Assembly (NCBI GenBank): GCA_015227615.1
Contig: JAALGZ010000047.1
Coordinates: forward strand, 62,001-126,000
Source of the DNA: Labyrinthula sp. Ha
Taxonomy: Eukaryota > Sar > Bigyra > Labyrinthulida > Labyrinthulaceae
Length of the DNA: 64,000 nucleotides
Reading direction: 5' to 3'
Within the stretch, counting starts at the first letter, position 1. Each line of letters opens with the position of its first letter. This document shows positions 55,301-64,000 of the stretch, piece after piece. The position numbers were made by a program, and so were the translations under genes. The notes beneath the pieces were generated by a model. The model was given only the letters and a program-made list of their open reading frames with translations. It was not told the DNA's origin and did no database searches.

Positions 55301-57974
55301 CACATCTAAAACTAAGTTTGCAAGAATTTTATTTTGAATACGAAAGGAGAAATGGGGTTAAGATAAGATGAATAAGGTTACACAGTAATCATCTACAAAA
55401 CTTCGGTAAGCTCAGGGAGATAAGTGTGGAACACCTTCAAAAGTTATTTAAAACATACTGCAACATCCTGAGGGCTGCACTCATCAGTTAAAATTTGAAT
55501 CTGTATGGTAGACTAATATTCTTATGAAATATATTTATTAGCTCTTACATAAACTGGGTTTACCTTCAACCTTTGATTTCTGAATATAATTCCCGTGTTT
55601 TGACTAAACTGAGCCATTGTATACTCATTCAGAATCTCGAAAGCTCCCCTGTATTGATTTCCTGTATTAGTTAGGCAATTTTAAAAATAATCTAAACTTA
55701 ATTTATTGTTCAGCTTGAGAATCTCTCGATATTTTGAATTTGTCCCAATGAATAATTGATCTCAATTCGATAAATTATGGATTCACATCTCTCTAGATCA
55801 AACTTAGCTAAAGCTAGAGGATTATGATCAATACTGACAAGTTTGAACAGTAAGATATCTACAGCAAAGCATATAAACTGTATTTTTTCTTATTTTTTCA
55901 TAGGTTTATTGGATTGAGTGTTTAGTGTTTTGGTCCTAGGTTTTATTTTCTAACTCTGCAATATCATTCTAATTATTCTTGAAACAATACAATATTCATC
56001 CTGAATTTTACATCGATTCATTAAATTCCAACTTATGAATCTTTTACTTTCGTTTCTTGGAATCCATCTATTTTTGATAACTGAACATATCATCCAGATT
56101 GTTATTCTTAATACAGTTATATTCTTAACCCTTGTCTCTGAATGAATAATACAGGAATGGTACATTTACTTGAATACTTTACTCTCAAACATTATAGGAC
56201 ATGACGAGCTCAATAGAAATTTAGTTTCATAAGCAAAATATAAAACAGACACTATGTTGCTAACAGCCTGAAGATTCCTTTTCATTAATTATTGCAAAAG
56301 GTTTTGAAAAGATACGCAAATGTGAGGAGTATGCATTACACCAGTTAGTAAACTAACATCCCTGTGAACAGAACTAGATTTAAGGGAAAAATTAGAATTT
56401 TAAGTAAGGGAATATTAGATGTAGATCTCTCAGCAGAATGGAGAAAGGAAATAGAGAAAATACACCATAGACCTGGGATTGGTATAACAAATAAGTGAAA
56501 CGCTGTACGTTCAAATATATATATATAATTATGGCTTTAGCCCATAACTTGCCAGGTCCTTAAAAATTCTTTAAAAAATCCAAGAAGCTATTAGAAGGGG
56601 TTTATTTTCCATTTACAAAACAATAATATTTTATAACTACAGTAGCTTTTGTTTCGCTAACATAAGTTTCTATCTTTTGTAATGTATTGTACCTAAGATT
56701 AGAGAGGTGAAAAGCAAGAACAAAATATCCGTTGTGGACAATCTCTCCAAAACCTAGAACAGAATAAGGGGCTGTACAAGACTAGAATAATATAAGGTAG
56801 AGATAAAGTGAATGAATCTGGAAATACTAGAGGTACAGGAGATGGAAAGAGATAGAAAAGTGTCAGTGGTACTATAGAAGAAATACTAAAGTATATCCTA
56901 TAATAGAAAAATATAAAGAAGTACCTAATACAAAAGAGGTAGTTAAACTTCAAAATATTATAATCTTAGAAGTAATAGATAATTATATATTTATTTGGCC
57001 TCTTCTATGACTTTGACACTTAGGGTAAGCAAATGTTATTCGTAGTTTGAACACAAGAATCCATAGGGGAAATGTTGAATTACACGAGACATACAGCTCA
57101 TGCCCCTAGACTTTAGTCCAGTTGTTAAAATTAGTTCCTGCCTATGATAAACTGCAAAGGTAAAACTAACCAAACTATAGATTTAGTAGCTACCAATCGC
57201 TCAACGCTCCGGCGTTGTATTTGTAGTTATAGTTAGCTATTGAACTGATACATGATACTCTTTGTAACTAATCTTTAAGAAGAAGAAAACAAAGAAAATT
57301 ATCTATACAATAGAGCAACAGATGTTTAACACAGAAAGGAATATATTCCTTACATGTTGGGTTAACAATAGGCTTCTAATACAAGATTCATTGCACAGAA
57401 GAGTTGTAGATATGCCTTATTCCACGTAGAGCTTAGCAGCATTTAAATTTAAAATCGTAGATAAATTGAAACTAGTTTTAAGCAAACATTGTTATTTTAT
57501 ATACAAAGACCAATCTGGGTTGCCCTTAGCCGGAAATCCTCTGTAGAGGTTACAATAAGGCATCAGTTATCTTAATTTTTTGTGAACTAAACACAGGTCA
57601 AATCTTGATTTATTCAACCTATTCACGCCTATACAGATAAAATTAACTAATAGTTATTTCAACTTTTCCTTTAGTCTACTAATATGGAACTATGTATTCA
57701 AATGTCCCATATAATGCAAGCACTTTATTCTCCAAATACAATATAATGAAGCCGCAAATGCCCTGAGCTATACTGCATCTATAATGATTTAAGTAAAATA
57801 TATTTCTCCTTAATATACTCAAAACTTTTGACGCCTTTTTGCACTGGAGTAATGCTTAATAGTTAGCACTAGGCTATTTCAAAACATGTGGGAGTTTCCA
57901 TTCGATAATCGATAATTAATTGATAAAAAACGATACCATTGGGCCGCATAACCCAACAATCATAAGGACGAAAA
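52374..57974. other. Intergenic stretch, no supported gene
   Basis: About 5.6 kb. The longest frame (55000-55263) has mixed composition without a motif. An ATTGG (inverted CCAAT, 57938-57942) lies about 33 bp before the next gene and may belong to its promoter. No repeats beyond short AT runs (for example 56515-56527). Confidence 0.5.
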
Positions 57975-59701
57975 ATGAAAAAGAAAAGTTGTTGTTCACT
58001 TTCTTTATTAGATATCTTCTTTCTATCAACAACATTCGCATCATGGATCCTCGTTTTCAGAAGAAACCGAGATAAGTTTATTAAAATTGCAGATATCCTT
58101 GGAATCAACGAAGTTTTAGCTGTTGAAGAGTTGTATTTTGCCAGTGATGAAAACACAGGGGAGCTGAGTAATGAAAATGAGTTGGATGAAAATGAGGATT
58201 ATACTGATGAAGGGGATGAGGGTAATGATTCTAATGAAAGGGTTTCAAGTGTCTATGAAAGCATGGAAAAAGCTTTGGATGCTGGTTTGAAAAGAGAAGA
58301 ACAAGATACAAAGTTAGCAGAAAGGATAAAGAAGTATGATGAAATTTTTTCCAAAGGTGTTGATGGAGTTATTAGAGATCAAATAGAAGCAAATAATATC
58401 AAATATAAAGAGGAAAATCGACTTATCGAGCAGGAATTTTCTGAAATGATTGAGGAAAAAATTAGCCAATGGAACAAGAAAGCAGATGAAGAAATAACAG
58501 AAGAAAGAATAGAACAATTGGAACAAGAGCTTATTACGGAAAGGAAGAAAGTTTCTTTCAATACCATTTCGGGAGCTTTAAGCAGTACCCCTTTGTATGA
58601 ACCTTTTCTAAAACATCTTACCTCGATTAGGCACACCGAGTATGTCCCTGAAGATGAAGCAGAAGATTTCAATGAGGAAGAAGAACAAGATTTAGCAGAG
58701 ATTGAAAGTATTGAAGAAGAAGAGCTTGTCAAAAATATCAATATTTTATCTATTCGATTAAAGAATACAAAATCTGATATGGAGCTTTACAAAGAAAAGA
58801 TCGAAAGCCTCGGAATTGAACACAAGTTCTTCGCTCATAAATCCGCAACAAAAATAACAAAAAAAGAAATGAATTTAGGTGCTTTTAAGTCAAAAGAATT
58901 AATTTTGTGTGGATCAAACTTTGCAGATGATTGCTTCGCAGGAAAGGGAAATATGAATGCATTTCAGTATCTCAGTAAAACCAATGCGAAAATCAATAAA
59001 TTTAGTAGTGGTTTTTTGAAACAGTTAAACGCTGTTATAACTGATGTTAATGATAGAGATGGGGCAATAAATAGTGATGTAAAGTTCAAGATGGTATTAT
59101 ACGCAGTAATTACATCCACATCACCTTTGGAAATATATATTTCGACAACTAAAGGTCTTCTAGTATTCGATCCCGCTTTTGTATCAGTGGATTGGAAGCA
59201 GAATACAAAAGTGTTGAAAAGGAATGCACTCTTCAAAACACTGGATGGAAATAATACTCGAAGCTTAAATTTCTTATCAAAATTAGTATCTGAAAATAAG
59301 GTCGAGGAAATATTGGATCTTGCTGTGCATGCAGTGAAAAACATACTTTCTCAGAATGAAGCTTCGTTAACTCAAATGAGTGTAAAAGCAGGAAAGCTCT
59401 CGAAATGTACAAGTTGTGTAGGTATTATAGGGTTTGATTTATTCCTCAATACAAGAAATCCAACAAAAGAAGAGGAGAATCAGTCTGTTTATAGACTCTT
59501 GGTGGAAGCTGCTCATGATGCTCTGGACAAAATTCATCAAGAAGAGCTTGTTTCAGATTTTCTTTCTATATATGTGAAGAAAAAGGTTCCAGAAGATTGG
59601 CGCCGGGTGTAAGTTTTCAATTTTATGTTTTTCTTTGATTTCTTACTTATTTTAGCCGACATTACATCTCGCTCATTTTTCTTCATCTTTTTGGTTCATA
59701 G
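57975..59701 (+). CDS. Acidic coiled-coil protein, possible remote TTL-like C-terminus
   Basis: A 545-residue open frame beginning MKKKSCCSLSLLDIFFLSTT. Residues about 10-28 are hydrophobic (possible signal anchor), followed by Arg/Lys. Residues 55-90 are very acidic, and 90-290 are Glu/Lys-rich coiled coil. The C-terminal 200 residues are globular. KMVLYAVITSTSPLEIYIST recalls the TTLL block 'YVLVTS..PL.IY', and CVGIIGFDLFLN with VYRLLVEAA recalls the 'F.L.GfD.lld....LLEvN' block, but the catalytic Asn is not evident. I offer this only as a possibility. At the apparent stop (59610) there is a consensus donor GTAAGT (59609); splicing out 59609-59655 (47 nt, ends TTTTAG) extends the protein by RHYISLIFLHLFGS to a stop at 59701. 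Real gene likely; function unknown. Confidence 0.65.
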
Positions 59702-62700
59702 TATATGTGCTTAGTTGGTGCAATCAAACTAGATGAAAAATTTTCTCTGAAATTATTTCTTTTTTGCAAACGCTTGGAGTTTTTAATGAAAAAAAAAATC
59801 GCAGAGTTTTCTGGCTGACCTAGTACTAGATTGCTTTAGATTAGCTCCTAAGGAAAAGTAAAAGGCCTTTCTTTTGCCAATTTATTTATCATTGCATCTA
59901 TTCATGAATTAATTTATGTTGAACATAGGCTCTTAAAACTCTTCTGCGTGAAAAGTAAATTTAAAACTCCTTGTTCTCCAGTTTCCAGTGAGGTAGTGAA
60001 TCCTGAATGAGTTCAGAGAACAAACACTTTGAAAAGACACTTTTGGTCAACTTAAACAACTGCTGGCTATCAAATCCTTCTAGCAAGCTTTGAAATTTCA
60101 TTGCTTGCTGTCCAAGATGCCGCTGATGAGATGTGATTGATCTTTTATTATTTCGTTAAGTACTTAAGATTCTGTTGCAATGGTTTACTTTAAGCATGCA
60201 GAAACAAGAGTTCCTCTATCAGAGGTTAATCTAGGAGCTGAGCAAATTGTAGTCTTTTTGTGGAAGCAAGCAGGGTAAAAAGAATGTTTGAACTCTCGAA
60301 ATAAAATTTAATTTCTGGAATAAGTTCTAATTAACTTTGCGTATTGGCGCATGAATATTTGCGATTTTGCAAAAAAATTATTTAAATGAAATTGTAAGGA
60401 TTTGGATGTTCTATAATTTCAATCATTACTGTTTTTGTACTAATAAAAAAAATATAGCTTAGTTTTATCATGAATACATAGAACGAGTATTCTAAAGTTG
60501 CGGCAAATGATATGATGTTTTATAGAATTAATTTTTTTCTTCGTGATTATAAGGTTGTCTGCCATAATGATGTTAGGATGAATATGAACAATCGAAAAGT
60601 AACATATTTTTTCTGCAATTCTCAATAGTTGACAATTGATCCCAACTAGTATCTGTAAAGCAGAATCTGATAGGATCTATTAAAACTATCATCAACCATT
60701 TGAAGATGTTCACCAATTTTCATGGTAGTAGTGAAATAAGAGATATAGTGGAAGACTTAATGAACATCAAATGAAGGACATGATTAGGAAGAATTTCCTT
60801 TTTTACGATTTAGATTTTAAAAGCCGAAGATTTTAACTTGCAACTAAAGGATAATTTTTTTTTTGGTGAGAATAAAAACATGTGACACAAATACTTTTTG
60901 TATTAATCTTCTAAATTATATCTGCTAGATTAAACCATATATTCAGACCTCAGAGTTTTATAGCTGACATAATCGTGGAAAATAAAAAGAAAACTCGTTT
61001 CTTCTGATTAGAGTATAAGACCTATGCTGCCCCAAAATTTGCCCAAACTGCACATTGATTTGCTACTGATATAGACTAATAGAAGCGAGCAGATATTGCA
61101 AGTTAGAAACAATGTTAAACTTTGTTAGACCCAACATCTTAGTTCAGTTTTATTGATATGAACTGGTACTCGTTGTAACTTAATTATCATCTTTCACACT
61201 ATCAACATTATAATTACATATGTTTGAATGAGAGCACACGTGGAGCTTATTTTTGTTTATAAAGAAAACCACAGGTATTTATTCTATAAAAGTAGTAATT
61301 ATTACTTACAAAATATGTTAAGTATTGTTCATTAATTATATCTTATCCTATACCTTAAAAAAATCAAATTAACATAGAAGATGTTAGAACCATATTTTTA
61401 TGGCGGTGCAGGCTTCAGAAGATTACATCTTAGTGTTGGAAATAATTAATCAACCCCAGATTTTGAACCTCCAAGATATCCCCTAGAGTATTCAAACAAT
61501 TTTCTTAGAGGATGATCGAAACCATGGAATCTTAAAACGGGATCTCAAATACCTGTAAACGACAAGAAAATGCTGATAAGTAGTTAGAACAAGCCTCAAA
61601 CCCAAGCAACCCTCCTCTACCTCAATAATACATATCCTATAACAATTGAGAAGTAGGTCATCATGTAAATAAGTAACCTCTATCTAAACTCAAATGAGAT
61701 ACAACACCTGTACTTACTTTTAACAAGCAAACTTAGGAACTCTTCCATATCTCATAATACATGCTGAAGTATCACTTAACCCCTTTTTTCATATATAATT
61801 GGTTTATTCCTCCGCTAACAGTAGAAACATAGAAGATATCACTCAAAACTTCTCCATGTAGAAATCTATCTGAAACTAATTTGGTCCTTACCAGTAAATT
61901 TTCTAAAAGAAACAGATAGCTCATGGATTATATAATTTTTCATGAGTAACGATTTGGATACATGCGATGGATCTCTATCCATCTCTCATGTATATTCTTT
62001 CTAATTAATTTGCAAAAAGAAAAAACATCTAATTGGATATTAGCACTAGAACAGCATTAACTTTTGTCCTAGATATTACACATATATCGTTTCAATAGAA
62101 GTATCAGTCAAGATGAAATCAAGAAAACGAAGCGTACTATGATTTAGACCCATGCAAAATATAAATGTAGCAGAGAGCAGATAAACAGGGTGAATACAAA
62201 ATATAATGTGACCAGGGATATTCCAAGTATAGCTCAAGAGTATCAGAAATCAACATCTTAATAATTTATTAATAGTTGGTAGTAAGATTTTCTGAATGTG
62301 AGTGCTGGGCCTAGGGGTTGGTTTTGGTTTATTGATGATTTTTCAATAATATTTTTTTATGTTTCTCCGATTGATAATCAAAATTAAAGCCACTTCTTAG
62401 TAAGAATAAAGGACTTAGTGTTATAAAAAATTGCTGCACCATGGGTATCCATAACAAATTGCCTTTAGGGCCTAGAATCTCATATACTTTCGATATTTAA
62501 GCTATTTTTTTCACAATTCAACAGATGGTACACCGAGTCAGTGGACAGGGAATAAGAGCGTGAGTAGAATAAAGTTACACGAGTATATAAAGTAGCTCGG
62601 GGCAAGAGATAAAAACTGACAATCTCTAGTGAGCTGACCTACTTACCTACAATGGCATCACAAGAATACAGATTGTTCAACGGTGGATTTGATCAACAAA

Positions 62701-64000
62701 ATAGTGGAAATAAGAAAATAAACATAATAGACCAGCATGCCAATACCCAATAATTTGGAGCAAGTTTTAATATTGAGTTATCTTACGTATGCTAAGCGTC
62801 ACTCTTTTTCATCCGCTGATTAAATACTATTTAAGATTTGGAATTAATGTACTACCTGTCTATTTTTTCCTTTTGTAAGAAACAAGATTAGTGGCTATAA
62901 CAATGGCTACCTCATATCTCCACACATTAACGGAATAACCATATTACCCTGGTTGGTGCAAAATGTTTTGTCATTTTTCAATGGCGTCTAGATTAAATAG
63001 TAACAGGACATATGACAAAGAAAAGTAAGTATGGGTTGTTGCCGTTATTTATAATAGAAGAACGTAGAATCTAGATATTATTCTGTAAAAGTATTTTGCT
63101 ATTCAAATGCAGACGCGGGGAAACATTCGGTGCTCAAACTCTTTTCTCTTATATCTCTGGCTGAAGTGGTAATATTTACTTTACTAACATATTACCAATG
63201 TATCAAAACCTATTTAAACTAAGAGTCTCGTTTTTATGGTTGGAGGAAAACTCCTGAAGTTCATATATTTTATTGGATCTAGGGATAAATTTAACAGAAT
63301 AAGACCGGAATTCGGCTTGTTTATGCACCCCTTATCATTTATGTATATAACAGAAAATTTCACATGAAAGTTTCGCGAATCTCTTTTTCTGTTCTATTAA
63401 TATCTCAGCTGTTCCACTAAAAGAAATTTCAAACTTTCTTGCATTACTTAAAGTGTCTTAATCTTCTATGTCTAGAAGAAAAAATTGCAGTTTTTCTTAT
63501 TGTTTCTTGTATGAAGTTGTTGGCGTTGTAAACAGTTGGAAATAAAAAAAGAGCTCGTTCAAATTCCTCAGCTATAGATCTTAAGAAATTAAGTAATAGA
63601 CTTCAGCTTTGGGTGAGTTCTCGGAAATATATGGATTTTAAGAGAGTTATTCATAATATCATGTTAGTTTATTGATTTTTTGTTGTTGATTAACATTGAT
63701 ACTTTTCCATTTCCTTTTCTAATATTGAAAGTTATTAATGAAATATAAAACATTTTATTAGTTTAAAGTTCAAACTTCCTATTAATAATTAAAAACAATC
63801 AAATCAAATTTAAGGTAAATGAAGGTTTTTGTCAACTTCCACGCAAGCAGAAAACAAAAGAATATCTAACTAAATCATAGCCATTTTCATACCCAAAGGA
63901 AAGACGCATATCTAAATACTAATGTATTAAAAGTTTATTATAATCACAATCCTTTGCTCAATGTACACTTAGCTTTTCACGAGGCAAATTCATTCCTTGA
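59702..64000. other. Intergenic stretch; holds one short repeat copy
   Basis: About 4.3 kb with no frame over 61 codons. It contains a repeat fragment near 62.3 kb. Nothing else seen. Confidence 0.5.
62311..62415. repeat. Short copy related to the 39.3-kb foldback element
   Basis: 62312-62350 resembles the left terminus of the 39.3-kb element (TAGGxxTTGGxxTTGxTTTATTGATxATTTxTCAA). 62371-62412 resembles the inner part of its right arm (TTGATAATCAAAATTAAA followed by TCTTAxTAAGAAT and AAAG). The middle is missing, as in an internally deleted foldback copy. Confidence 0.5.

Overview
The window looks like nuclear DNA of a microbial eukaryote. It is AT-rich and sparsely coding, with long gene-free stretches. 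The gene families are eukaryotic (Roco/COR, Wee1-like kinase, RAD21 kleisin, UTP7/WDR46, BED/hAT transposase, MORN) and the standard stop codons fit every gene. Several genes only make sense with extremely short GT-AG introns, most about 25-38 nt and several exactly 29 nt. The membrane proteins with LVIVD-type repeats, Pro/Thr linkers (PTPPP/TAAPTP style) and a six-cysteine ShK-like module resemble proteins common in stramenopiles. A stramenopile-like protist is therefore my best guess, with low confidence at any finer rank.

Layout. 1-1.15 kb: C-terminal end of a Roco-type protein. 4.2-7.9 kb: a possible split minus-strand gene of unknown function, a Wee1-like kinase and a HAD-family phosphatase, the last two tail to tail. 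11.2-15.9 kb: a divergent kinase carrying a perfect 48-bp tandem duplication, a small basic (nucleolar-like) protein with its stop 3 bp away, and a MORN-repeat protein sharing a divergent promoter with it. 18.2-19.2 kb: a membrane-anchored glutaminyl cyclase with a diagnostic 29-nt intron. 22.6-46.5 kb: three paralogous choice-of-anchor-B/LVIVD membrane proteins separated by about 10 kb and 8 kb of mostly non-coding DNA. Two of them have nearly identical cores but different C-terminal cysteine modules. 46.9-52.4 kb: the densest block, with a hAT-transposase-derived gene, UTP7 and RAD21. UTP7 and RAD21 diverge from a 180-bp promoter with three CCAAT boxes. 58-59.7 kb: an acidic coiled-coil protein with a possible remote tubulin-tyrosine-ligase-like C-terminus.

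Repeats: a foldback/MITE-like element at 39.3-40.0 kb with long imperfect inverted termini, related pieces at 19.85 and 62.3 kb, and a possible very decayed Ty1/copia Pol remnant near 43-44 kb. No rRNA, convincing tRNA or CRISPR was seen.

Functional themes: cell-cycle and chromosome proteins (Wee1-like kinase, RAD21), ribosome biogenesis (UTP7, possibly the basic protein), and secretory or surface proteins (glutaminyl cyclase, the LVIVD family). Nothing in the sequence proves that these act as one system. The most unusual signals are the tiny introns and the mosaic LVIVD family.
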